From assembly GCF_009727055.1 (NCBI RefSeq), contig NC_052355.1:7456283-7520282 (forward strand): DNA of 64,000 nt, given 5' to 3'. This stretch comes from Benincasa hispida. Its lineage: Eukaryota; Streptophyta; Magnoliopsida; Cucurbitales; Cucurbitaceae. The stretch's first letter is position 1; each line of letters starts with the position of its first letter. Below are positions 43,760-54,365 of this stretch, piece by piece. A program made the translations under genes and the position numbers. The notes beneath the pieces are model-generated. The model did not search any database. It saw nothing but the letters and a program-made list of their open reading frames with translations, and was not told the origin of the DNA.

Positions 43760-44466
43760 CTAGTTGAGCACCAGGTTTGTCTCTTCACATCTATTCAGAA
43801 TTTTCTCCAAATTGGCCAGGTAGACTTCATAAGTGTTCCCATAAACGGAGAAGTCATCCATAAATATTTCCACTAAGTCCTCGAGAAAATCTGAAAAGAT
43901 TTCCATCATACACCTCTGGAACGTGCTCGGCGTATTGCAGAGGCCAAATGGCATGCGGCGAAAAGCGAATGTCCCATATGGGCAGGTGAATGTGGTCTTG
44001 TCTTGATCTTCATGAGCTATCATGATTTGATTGTACCTGGCATATCCATCCAAGAAGCAATAAAAATGTTCCCTGCTAATCTGTCTAGCATCTAATTGAT
44101 GAATAGCAGAGGAAAATGATCTTTCTTTGTGGTCGCATTCAATTTGTGGTAGTCCATACATATGCGTCATCCAGTGATGGTTCTTTGCAGTATTAATTCA
44201 TTGTTCTCATTTGGGACTACTGTCATTCCTCCCTTCTTTGGCACACATTACACGAGGCTGACCCATGTGCAATCTGCAATGGAATAGATAATGCCCGCAT
44301 CCAGCCACTTGATAATCTCCTTCTTGATGACCTTCTTCATCGCAGGGTTAAGTCTACGTTGATTTTCAATAGTTTCTTTATGGTCGTTCTCAAGACGAAT
44401 GTGGTGCATGCAGTACGCGGGGCTAATTCCTCTGATGTCAGCAAGTGTCCAGCCAATTGCTCGCAA
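43760..44466 (-). pseudogene. pol: Athila reverse transcriptase, second copy
   Basis: Frame 44170-43760 has the palm motifs of gypsy reverse transcriptase: CPYGTFAFRRMPFGLCNTPSTF and FMDDFSVYG, the latter being the YxDD-type catalytic box with both Asp present. The upstream part (DLTLR…KKVIKKEIIKWLDAGIIYSI) lies at 44466-44248 in another frame. A one- or two-base indel near 44220-44170 separates them. Confidence 0.75.
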
Positions 44467-44859
44467 CTGTTTCTTAGAATGCTCATCAACGCATTCTCTT
44501 GATCTTCGTTGAGCATAGAGAAAATTATCATTAGCATCTTCTCATTCTGCCCCAGAAATGCGTACTTCAAATGTGTTTGTAGGGTCTTCAGTTCAAGTGT
44601 TGGTGTGTCGCGAGGGAAGTGTGTTGCTTTCTTTCTCTCTTTGGCTCTTCTTTATCATTGCGATCATTCCTTCTTCTTTGTTTTTTTTTTTTTTTTGCTA
44701 CGATTGCATTGTAGGCAGCTACGGATGCGTTGGCATCCTCTTCTCACACTCGTACATCAGATTTTCTTCTTCCAATCAATTCAGGTCATCGTCAGAATCT
44801 GTAGGTCTTCCTCATCCAAGGAATTCTATGCAGCACAATTAATGTTAAATTAAGCTTCT

Positions 44860-45383
44860 GTCCGTTTATGCTCAAAGTGATTTCTCCCTTGTGCACATAA
44901 ATTGAGCATGACCCCGTGATAGAAAAGATCTCCTCAAAATGATGGGACACATCTTTGTCGGCCTCATAGTCTAGGATGATGAAAGTCAGCTGGCAAATAA
45001 ATTATAATCAATCGTGATAAGCACATCCTCACCTTACCCTCTAATGAACCAGAGACCTGTCAGCCAATTAGAGAGTCACTATCGTGAGCACGAGTTGTCC
45101 ACATTTAATTGTCAAAATTGACTGCGGCATCAAATTTATGCTGGCCCCAAGTCACACAAAGGCATTGCCCAAAATAAGTTCTCCTATGGAGTAAGGAATA
45201 GTAAAGCTCCCAGGATCGCTCATCTTCGGTGGGATAATAGATTTGAACTTGCGTTAATGCCATTATGGAAAATTTTCCAATGCCGCTTTTTTTAGTTATC
45301 ATGTCCTTCAGAAACTTGACATAGGCAAGCATTTCCTCAAGCGCTTCACTAAAAGGAATGTTAAAATGTAATTGCTTTAACAT
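44860..45383 (-). pseudogene. pol: Athila protease region, second copy
   Basis: Frame 45383-45105 starts with NIPFSEALEEMLAYVKFLKD, the segment that precedes the protease in Athila elements. The aspartic protease motif (DLGAS-type) falls near 45140-45115 and is broken by a missing base: the plus strand reads GCTGGCCCCAAG. The copy at 40600-40640 has a different indel set at the same place. Further downstream TLIILDYEADKDVSHHFEEI-like sequence is recognisable. Confidence 0.6.
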
Positions 45384-47088
45384 AATAAGAAGCGTTGGTA
45401 TTGTACCTCTTTGTTTTTTTTCTTTCTTAGCCTCTGAAGGAAATGTGGTAACTGGACTTTTACGGTTTCCATTTCATCTGACTTTGAGGTCGACGCAACC
45501 TCAGGTTCCACTACTTCATTTTCTCTTTCTTTTTCTTGCGTTACCACAATCTCGGGCTCAGTTGTGATGGAAGTTGTTCTATTCTGATCCTTCTTTTCTC
45601 CCTCCACAATCTTTCCACTGCGCAGTGTCACAACCTAACATTGCTCCTTACCTGATCCAACTGGGTTGCGTGGAAGTTCGGTAGAACTTGACAACACCCC
45701 TTACGGTTGACTCTTCAGCTCATTTGCAATCTGGCCCATTTTCAATTTGAGGTTGTGGATGGACGTAGCCTGACTTTGAAGCATTGTCTCATTTTTCTCT
45801 ATATATTGCTTCAATAGGCTCTCTAGAGAAGAAGATTGTGTTGGTTGTTGTGAGCTACTTGCTTGGTTTCTCTGTGACCGTTGTTGCATTGAAAGAATCC
45901 CGATGGCCCTTCTTTTTGCACCACAGATTGAAAATTTTGTTGTTGATTTTCCAGGAAAAATTGGGGTGGCTTCTCCACCCGAGGTTGTAAGTGTTTGAAA
46001 AGGTTCTTCACAAAATATACAGACTGTGGATTTTACAGACAATCTTCCATCGCATGCCCATCATCGCAAGTCACACACCTTGTGGTGTTTTGACTTATTG
46101 CGTTAATTTGCCCACCTTGCAGTGTTGAGCTACTGAGCTCAATTCCTTGAATCAAATTCATCATTACGGTCATTTGGTTTTGTAATGAAACAATGGCACC
46201 ATTATTTGCATCGGAATTTTTGAGTCTCAATCTCTGGTCGCTCTTCCTCTAGTCTTCATGGTTTTTAGAGATACGGTCCAGAATATTCTTCGCCTCATCG
46301 TAAGTTTTGTCAAGCAGACCACCAGCGGCTCGGCATTAGCAGCGGTCTGCGAAGCGGGATTCAAACCGTGATAGAAAATTTCCATTTGAAGGCAGTCTGG
46401 TAGCCTATTATGCGGACAATCTCGGACCAACCTTTTAAACCTCGCCCAAGCATCACTGAGCGATTCGTCCATATCTTGTTCAAAATTAGTAATAAACTTT
46501 CTTCGTCTTGCGTTCTCGGTAGGTGGCAAAATACTTTTTCATGAATTTCTCCACTACTTTCTCCCAAGAAATAATCTCTCCTGGTTCGAGCGAATAATCT
46601 CATTTCCTAGCCTGATAACAGAGAGAAAATGGGAACAACATTAATCAAACTTATTTAGCAGAGATGTTCGGGAATAAAAAAGTATTGTAGATTTCAATAA
46701 AACTTCGGAGGTGGCCATGCAGATCCTCGCCATGCCTTCCTCCAAATTGACCTGCAGTCTGGATCATCTACAGCATCACCGGTTTCATCTCGAATCTGCT
46801 TCCGTCGAGGGCATGCCTCATGATTCCCGAAGAGAAATCATAGAGGTTTGGCGATGCATAGTCTCTAATGGGCCTATTGCGATCGTTTGCTAACAGAATT
46901 GGATTCGCCATGACATTATTATCATTTGGTGCTCCACCTCCAAGCTGCTCCGCCATCTCTTCTTTATTGAATTTATGTTGCTGTTGGCGCTCTCCTAGTC
47001 TCCTTCGAAATGTTCTTTCAATCTCTGGGTCATAGTTCACCAGATATTGAAAGTTCTGCAAAGAAATCACAAAAGATACAGTTAACAA
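45377..47088 (-). pseudogene. gag: Athila gag, second element
   Basis: N-terminal part at 47088-46768 includes NYDPEIERTFRRR and the diagnostic NRPIRDYASP…FEMKPVML. The capsid core continues in other frames at 46770-46227 (GQFGGRHGEDLHGHLRSFIE, EIISWEKVV, GLLDKTYDEAKNIL-like). The C-terminal part reads GQIANELKSQP (46042-45701) and then MTLRSGKIVEGEKK (45631-45377), the usual gag/pol boundary motif. A CDGHAMEDC knuckle-like segment is at 46073-46033. Frameshifts between the parts prevent a continuous product. Confidence 0.7.
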
Positions 47089-47101
47089 CTATTTTGTCGA
47101 A

Positions 47102-47120
47102 GTCTCTAGCAACGGTGCCA
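47102..47120 (-). other. Primer-binding site of the second Athila element
   Basis: On the minus strand TGGCACCGTTGCTAGAGAC follows the LTR end after AGTTTT. It resembles the Athila TGGCGCCGTTGCCGGGGA PBS, with changes in the second half. Confidence 0.65.
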
Positions 47121-47126
47121 AAAACT

Positions 47127-48786
47127 TGATGCGTTATTTTATTAAGTAGAAATATGGATGAGATGCGTTGATGGAATTACGTTGTGCACTCAAGTTTCTC
47201 CAACGGAATTCAAGTGTAAATCCCCCTGAGTTTCCTAGTAAGTCCAGGGTCGAACACAGGGACTTGTGAAAATAGTTGCGTTGGTGATTTTTATGAAGAC
47301 TTGCGATAACCAGTTAAATAAATAAATCGTTGGGTTTGTTGTTTGCGTTGATGAAAATAAATAACAAATGCGGCAGAATTTGAAAAGAGTTGGTAATGGG
47401 AAATACGATGAATATGCGGTGAACGGATTGAGAAAAGTTTCGGCTAACACTCCCTAGAATGCGTTCATGCTTTGCGATCATGCAACATGCATATAATAGT
47501 AAACCACCTCTCGGCGTGAATGCTACGGCTTCTAAGGCTAGAACGCATGCGATAAATATGCGATAAGTCTACAGGGTTTATACATAAACCTCTATCTCTA
47601 TTTATGCGATGACAACATGACATTCACACAAATATGCGGCTACATACTATCATTCCCATTCCTAGGATGCATGCTACGCAAGCTGATAAACAGAGCTTAT
47701 CTCTAAGTCCCTATCTCTTGTTTATGTAAGCCTAATCTTGCTCTTTCGAGTCCAGATTCTAACCTAGTTCTCTCAAGACATTAGGTTCTTTATTTAGATT
47801 CTCTCTCGAGTAACTCTAAAGGGTATTTTACATAGCATAAAACAAGACAATCGTAAGCAATGAACTTCCTAGGTTATGTTAGCTTATTTCTTCTCAACCC
47901 ATTCAACTAGTTCAGCTACTCATGTGTACTAAGAGAGTGAGCAGATGTAGAAATAGAAATTCCATTGAATAGTATGAAAATGAAGTACAAAATAACAATG
48001 CAAGTATATTAAAGAACCTGGTTGCAATTTCTTGCTGCCCAGCATTTACACTGTTTCTACTCGTGCTCTAAAGATATTCCCGCTCTTGCGAGAGTCGGCC
48101 CGCTCTCTACTCTTACACCCCAAGGTTCTCTCTCGAGTTGCCCTGGGTGATCTCCAGCGCCACCACTCGTTTCTTACTCCACCGTAAAATGGAAAAGAAA
48201 ACTATGAACAGAAGCAACTGGTGAACTTGTTAACTAATCAACCCCTTTTCTGAAGAATGCACTTGGTATTTATATGGCATCAATGGTGAAAGGCGACTTC
48301 TCTCTCCTGGTTTTATAGATGGGACAATTTTAATTCCTGATTAACGCGCCAAATGATTGTCACCGATAAAGTTGAGTGTACTTCGTGACCGTTATCGACT
48401 GTCAACTTAATTTGGATCTGACTATCATCAACTTTCTGTCTCATCGCTCTTAATTATCCTTTCACCCAGATGCACCTACCATGTTGCGCTGACCAAGTTG
48501 CGGGGATCCTTCTCGGGAAAATGTTTGCGAGCACAATCAATGTAAAGTCTTGCAGTAAAATTGCGCTTGACCGATAATTTCCTATGATCGCAATCTTTCA
48601 TTGTGTTAATGCATATTCTGCACAAAAAATACAAAAATCAATAGTTCTAATGTGCTGAACGCATGCGACCGCAATATTATAGAATTTATGCTTAATGGAC
48701 GCAATTTAACATATTTTGTCAACACAATCCAACATTGTTTAATAACTTAGCACTATGATAACGTGCATTTCTGTCCGTTATCAACA
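47127..48786 (-). mobile_element. Athila 5' LTR, second element
   Basis: 1660 bp, from TGTTGATAACGG at 48786 to …AACGCATCA at 47127 on the minus strand, just before the PBS. GCG- and ATGC-rich. It carries a perfect 8-bp palindrome at its start (48756-48783). A different subfamily from the LTR pair at 2769-6699, although both start with a GATAAC palindrome. The copia fragment starts at the very next base. Confidence 0.7.
48756..48783. repeat. Palindrome at the Athila LTR tip
   Basis: TGATAACG (48756-48763) and CGTTATCA (48776-48783) are exact reverse complements separated by 12 bases, three bases inside the LTR edge. Confidence 0.85.
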
Positions 48787-49359
48787 TCTCAGCAGAATAA
48801 AAACAAGAAACAAACTACTGAAAATCCTTGTTTTTTCTGCAAAAGGAAAGGTTACTTCAAGAAAGATTGTCCGAAGTATGCCAAGTGGCATGTAAAGAAG
48901 GGTAAACTTCTTACTTTGGTTTGTTCTGAAGTTAATTTAGCTTCTGTACCTACAGATACTTGGTGCATAGATTCTGATACTGCTACTCACATAAGTATAT
49001 CAATGCAAGGTTGCCTGTGGAGTCGACAGCCAAGCGATGCTGAAAGATTCATCTATGTGGGCGATGGAAAAGTAGTTCCAGTTGAAGCTATTGGAAATTT
49101 TAGATTACTTTTAAAAACTGATTGTTATTTGGATCTAAATGAGACTTTTGTTGTACCATCATTTAGACGGAATTTAGTTTCTATTTTCAGTTTGGACAAA
49201 TTTGATTTTTTTTATTCTTTTGGAAATAATAAAGTTAGTCTTTTTCAAGATTCTAAGCTTATTAGTACTGGTTCTTTAATTGATAATCTATATATGCTTG
49301 ATTCTTTTGCTTCATTTAACAAGATCTTGTTATCTAATTCATGTCGTACAAAGTATTAA
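48787..49359 (+). pseudogene. gag-pol: Copia gag end and protease, 5'-truncated
   Basis: Begins in mid-gag (QNKNKKQT) with no 5' LTR or PBS. The CCHC zinc knuckle reads CFFCKRKGYFKKDC, so the His is replaced by Tyr. The protease active site reads WCIDSDTATHIS, where family members have D-S/T-G-A; the Gly is now Asp. Protease body (FVVPSFRRNLVSI, NNKVSLFQDSKLI) follows until a stop at 49357. Both substitutions should abolish function. Confidence 0.75.
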
Positions 49360-50530
49360 TTAAATGAGAATTTTGCTATATTATGGCATAAGCGTTTAGG
49401 TCACATCTCTAAATAGTGAATTCAGAGACTTGTGTCAGATTGAATTCTTGATTCCCTTGATTCAAGTAACTTCAACGTTTGTATGGAATGTACTAAGGGA
49501 AAACAGACAAACATAAGAAAATTAGGTGCCAACAGATGCTCAGACGTCTTAGAACTAATACATACAGACATTTGTGGTCCATTCCCTACTGCCTCTTGGA
49601 ATGGATAACAATATTTTATTACGTTCATAGACGAATATTCAAGATATGGGTACCTATATTTAATTTATGAGAAGTCTCAATCTTTTGACGTTTTCAAGTC
49701 TTGCAAAGCTGAGGTTGAACTTCAACTTGGAAATAAAATTTAGGCTATCAAATCTGATCGTGGTGGTGAATATTGCGGTAGATTTGATGGATCAAGTGAA
49801 TAACGTCCAGGGCCCTTTGCCAAATACTTAGAGGAATGTGGAATCGTCCTGCAATATACTATGCCAGGCAAACCCAGCATGAATGGTGTAGCGGAAAGAC
49901 GAAATAGAACACTTAAGGATATGGTAAGAAGCATGATTAGTCATTCTTCTCTATCAGAATCCCTCTGGGGTGAGGCATTAAAGACTACAACATATATTCT
50001 TAATAGGGTACCTAGTAAAACAGTAGCCAAAACTCCTTATGAGTTATGGATAGGAAAGAAGCCTAGTATTAGGCATTTTCACATTTGAGGTTGTCCAGTT
50101 GACGCTAGGCCTTATAGGCCTAATGAAAGAAAATTTGACTCAAGAACTATTAGCTGCTATTTTGTTGGGCATTCTGAGCACTCTTGGAATTTCAAGTTTT
50201 ATGATCCCACTTTTAGATCATTGTTTAAGACAGAAAATGCTAGATTCCTTGAGGGTGTTGAGTTTGGGGGGGAAGATAACATAAGGAAAGTTGTCTTTGA
50301 AGAGGAATTGGTTTCTTTTCCTCATGTGATTATAAATGATGTTCAGGCTCCAATTCTTGACTTCATTATTGAACCAATTATAGAACAGGACAACATTGAA
50401 GTTCCCATTGTTGAACCTGAAGTTCAAACTCAACAACCTCAAGAAGTACCACTAAGAAGATCTATTAGAGAAAAAAGAAGTGAAATTCCAGATGATTATA
50501 TTGTTTTTCTTCAAAAAAAATCAGGATGAT
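49360..50530 (+). pseudogene. pol: Copia integrase
   Basis: Pre-integrase and core segments are visible across stops: LWHKRLGHIS near 49380, CMECTKGKQT near 49480, LELIHTDICGPF near 49550, ITFIDEYSRYGYLY near 49620, IKSDRGGEY near 49750. Then frame 49861-50088 reads [18 protein letters not shown], with the catalytic Glu of GVAERRN, and later [13 protein letters not shown]. The tail 50221-50529 includes EVPLRRSIREKRSEIPDDYI. In-frame stops at about 49415, 49609, 49742 and 49801 and a frameshift near 50090 break it. Confidence 0.75.
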
Positions 50531-51270
50531 GTGGGCATAATAGAAGATGATCCAATCAACTTCCAACAAACTTTACAAAGTTCTAACTTTCAAAAGTGGA
50601 TAAGTGCTATAGAAGAGGAAATAAAATCCATGAAAGACAATGACGTTTGGGAACTTGTCGAACTGCCATCAGGAGTGAAACCCATAGGTTGTAAATGGAT
50701 ATTTAAAACCAAAAGGGATTCACATGGAATATCGAAAGATATAAGGCTCGTCTTGTTGCAAAGGGTTTTACTCAAAAGGAAGGCATTGATTACAAAGAGA
50801 CTTTCTCTCTGATTTCATCGAAAGACTCTTTTAGGATAATCATGGCACTGGTAGCTCACTTTGATTTAGAGCTACACCAGATGAATGTAAAAACTGTATT
50901 TCTCAATGGGAACATTGATGAGGCGATTTATATGGTGTAACTAGAAAACTTTGCGTCTGGTAATTCAAAGTCTATGGTGTGCAAATTAAAGAAATCCATC
51001 TATAGTCTCAAGCAAACCTCTCGTCAATGGTATCACAAATTCCATGAAGTGATAACCTCATTTGGTTTTGAGGTGTATATAGTTGAAGATTGTGTATATC
51101 ACATGTTCAATGGGAGTAAATCAATCTTTTTAGTGTTATATGTCAATGACATACTCATAGCTAGTAATGATATAGGTTTATTGCATGACACTAAGAGATT
51201 TCTCAAAAGAAATTTTGAGATGAAGGATCTTGGTGATGCTTTTTTTGTATTAGGAATTGAAATACTATGA
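50531..51270 (+). pseudogene. pol: Copia reverse transcriptase
   Basis: NFQKWISAIEEEIKSMKDND, WELVELPSGVKPIGCKWIFK and, after a frameshift near 50740, VCKLKKSIYSLKQTSRQWY and FLVLYVNDILIAS are the standard copia RT blocks. The catalytic YVDD is YVND, so the first catalytic Asp is Asn. Stops near 50812 and 50938 add to the damage. Confidence 0.75.
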
Positions 51271-52123
51271 GATCGTTCTCAAGGTATTTTGAGATTGTTA
51301 CAAAAGAACTACATTGAAAAGATCTTGAGTAGATTTGGCATGAAAGATTGTACACCGGGAGATACCCTGATCGTTAAAGGTGATAAATTTCATTTAGCCC
51401 CAAGACCACACTCAAGACTAATGAGATACAAAAGGTTCCCTATGCATTGGCTATTGGAAGTCTAATGTATGCTTAAGTATATACACGACCAAATATTACA
51501 TTCATAGTTGGAGCGTTAGGTAGATATTTGAGTAACCCGGGGATGGATCATTGGAAAGTAGCCAAACGGGTTATGAAGTATTTACAGAGAACAAAAGATT
51601 ATATGCTCAATTATCGGAGATCAGAAGTTTTAGAGTTCATTGGGTATTCTGATTCTGATTATGTTGGATGGCAAAACACTTTGCAATCCACTTCAGGCTA
51701 TATCTTCATGTTGGTTAGAGGATTTGTATCCTGGAAAAGTGTTAAACAAACACTTATGGCTTCTTCTACCATGGTTGTGGAGTTTATAGCATGTTATGAG
51801 GTATCCAATCATGGAATATGCTGCGAAATTTTGTCACTGGATTGCGGATAGTGTTTGGCATTGAAAGACCACTAAAATTATTTTGTGACAATAAGTCGGT
51901 AGTGATGTATTCCAACAACAACAGAAGCAATACGAAGTCAAAGCATGTAGACATGAAGTTTCTAGTTGTTAAAGAAAAAGTTCGGAATGGTCAAATTTCA
52001 ATAGAACACATAAGAACAAACTCTATGGTGGCAAATCCATTGACTAAAGGTTTACCACCTAAAGTTTTTCATGAGCATGTTGCTCACATGGGTGTTAGTC
52101 ACTTTTCTGATTCCATGGTTTAG
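51271..52123 (+). pseudogene. pol: Copia RNase H
   Basis: Frame 51528-51851 (DHWKVAKRVMKYLQRTKDYM, IGYSDSDYVGWQNTLQSTSG) continues after a frame change at 51818-52123 (LKLFCDNKSVVMYSNN, SKHVDMKFLVVKEKV, NPLTKGLPPKVFHEH) to the natural end of the polyprotein at 52123. The first catalytic Asp (YSDSD) and the DNKS motif are present. Confidence 0.75.
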
Positions 52124-52553
52124 TGGGAGTTTGTATTGAGGATGTTTTTTTACCTTATTTTGTTTATTTTCTATATAGAATAAATTTGATGGTTTATGTT
52201 TTATTATCTAAACTCGTTTATCATGCATGCAGTTTAGTATAAAGTTTTTTAGAATGATCTCATTAAGAAATTTGAACCAGTTGGACACAAGCATGATCTA
52301 GATCACTTTGCATGTAGTTTCCTTACTATCCATCAATACTTGATCTATGTCATTGAATGTATTGGAATTTGTGATCAAGGAATGTTTAGTTATAAGGATA
52401 GTGACGAAAGCCCCCTTGATTCCGTACTAATACAGGAGATGGACCAGATTGAACTAAAAGGGAATTCTATTATTGAAATAACTTGTTTATGCGCGCTTAA
52501 GATTTATGTGATTTAATTATATCAGATACACAAACATAGCCCAAATAGGAGAT
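52124..52553 (+). mobile_element. 3' noncoding region and PPT of the copia element
   Basis: Between the pol stop and the LTR. CCAAATAGGAGAT at 52541-52553 immediately precedes TGTTAGACAT and is the PPT. A second purine tract, TAGTGGGAGTTTG near 52123, could be an additional PPT. Confidence 0.6.
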
Positions 52554-53049
52554 TGTTAGACATATTTAAATAATAATATGTTTAATTAAAGCATATGCTA
52601 TGTATGTGGATTAATAATTTATCACATTGGGTTATTTTATTAGATTGGGCCCTATTAGGTGATCTAGTTAATTAAGGCCCTAGATTCCTAATTGAGTATG
52701 GACTTAATGGGTAGAAGTCTATTCCTAGTTAATTAGGATTTAATAGGAATCCTAATTGAACTAGTATATAAAGAGACCTTAGGGCTATGGTCCCCAAGAT
52801 ACCAAAATAATAAGCACTCAGTCTTTCTTGAATCCCATTTAGAGAGAGATCCCACTAAGGGCATACAGAGTTTTGGTTGAGGAAGACCATAGTCATCCAT
52901 AATCATCTTGAAGCTATCATCAATTTTGCAATGGAATCCGGTATGTTATTCTTGACAATTTGACATGAATGATCCTAGGGTTTATCTATTTAATATAGAT
53001 TTAAAGTATTTTTGCTAACAGAATGTTCTTATGATTTTTTAGCGTAACA
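52554..53049 (+). mobile_element. Copia 3' LTR
   Basis: 496 bp, TGTTAGACATATTT … TTTTAGCGTAACA. A TATATAAAG box lies near 52766. No second LTR is present, as the element's 5' side is missing. Confidence 0.6.
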
Positions 53050-54365
53050 ATACCCACTATTCCCCGATTTTAGACGATGATGAGAAAAAGTGAGGTACAA
53101 AAGACAACTCAAGAACATGAATGAGCCAATTACAGAGAGAGATTGGAAAGTGAAGAGTGAGAGATGTTTGATTTTAATTTGTCAAATAGAAAAAAAAATG
53201 ACATATCATATATATCAACAACATAAAATAAATAAATATTAACAAATCATTTAAATTTTTCCAACTCAACAATGCCACATCATTTTAGGGACTAAAATGC
53301 CACTTTTGAAACCTCATGGACAAAATAGGCATTGACTTCAAGCCTCAGGAATCAAAGATATATTTTAGCGATTCACTTTTCACGACTCCAACCATGGGAT
53401 ATACTCGTGAGCATGCAAATTGGGAAAATGAAAGCCCATTAGCTTCACTTTCTTCTTCACCTAAGAGTGTGACACACAGTCGTTGTTGGATTTGACTGTC
53501 GTTGCTCGTCGTTGAGCCACTACTCGTCATCGTCCTCCACCAGTCACTGTTATCGATTGCGTCGGTCGTTAGAGGATGAGTTTATTTACCTTTCCTTCCT
53601 TATATTTCTGCACTTCACAACCTCTCCACGATTCGAAGACGTTGTTCTTTTTATGTTTCGCCCTTGTTTGCCAAATAACGTTGCTTTTGTCGTCGTGTGG
53701 TCACCGGAGATTTCGACCAACAGGTGATTGTGTGAGTGTTGGGGCTATTTGAGGGATCTTTTTGATGAGCTTGGTTTATGTGAGGGTTTGGCCTCTAATA
53801 GCACATATGCTAATTCAACGTTGGATTCAGAGTTGGGTGAAGAATACAATAGTTCTGCGATGGTTGGCTAATACGTTTTGGTACGTGACAAGGGTTCAAG
53901 TTCCTTATATTCATTTCTATGGTTGATATAAATTGTGTGGTTGATCCTTAAACTTGTGTTATTGCTTAGGTTACACCCATATTTGGAGGGGTTGAAGCAA
54001 GTTGGTTCAAGGCACAATTTTTTATTTGGAGCAAGGCTTTCTTAAGCCTAGAAGAGGAATATATTTCATTAATTTCTAGTTTTAAATCAAGGGGATTTTA
54101 TAATGATAGATAGATCTTAGAGCTATTTGTCATGCATGCTACATAACTGATTTTTGACTTAGTGTCAATAAGATTATTTGGGGTGATATTGATATCTATG
54201 TGATACTTGTTGGAAGTGTGTTGTGCACATTATTGATCTGTATGACGAGTTTATGTGATACGAATGTGCATGACAAGAGACTTGAACTATAGGATATGTA
54301 CACCAATCTATGTGATAATAAGTCTTTGTGACTTGATCTCATATCTATCGAGCTACAGTGAGTTA
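53050..54365. other. Unassigned, possibly retroelement-derived sequence interrupted by a solo LTR
   Basis: 53050-53740 includes short ORFs on both strands with no domain. 53740-54365 and 56413-56890 form one continuous unit interrupted by the solo LTR. The downstream part has AGGTAAGG and CAATACTCACCCTTTC wording that I associate with plant gypsy LTRs. No protein can be assigned. Confidence 0.35.

Noticed and set aside
45358..46011. Plus-strand ORFs antisense to gag
   Set aside because: They overlap recognisable gag coding sequence on the minus strand and have no similarity of their own.
53345..53727. Opposed 61- and 71-codon ORFs as a possible host gene
   Set aside because: No motif, low complexity Ser/Thr composition, and no supporting splice or promoter pattern that I could defend.
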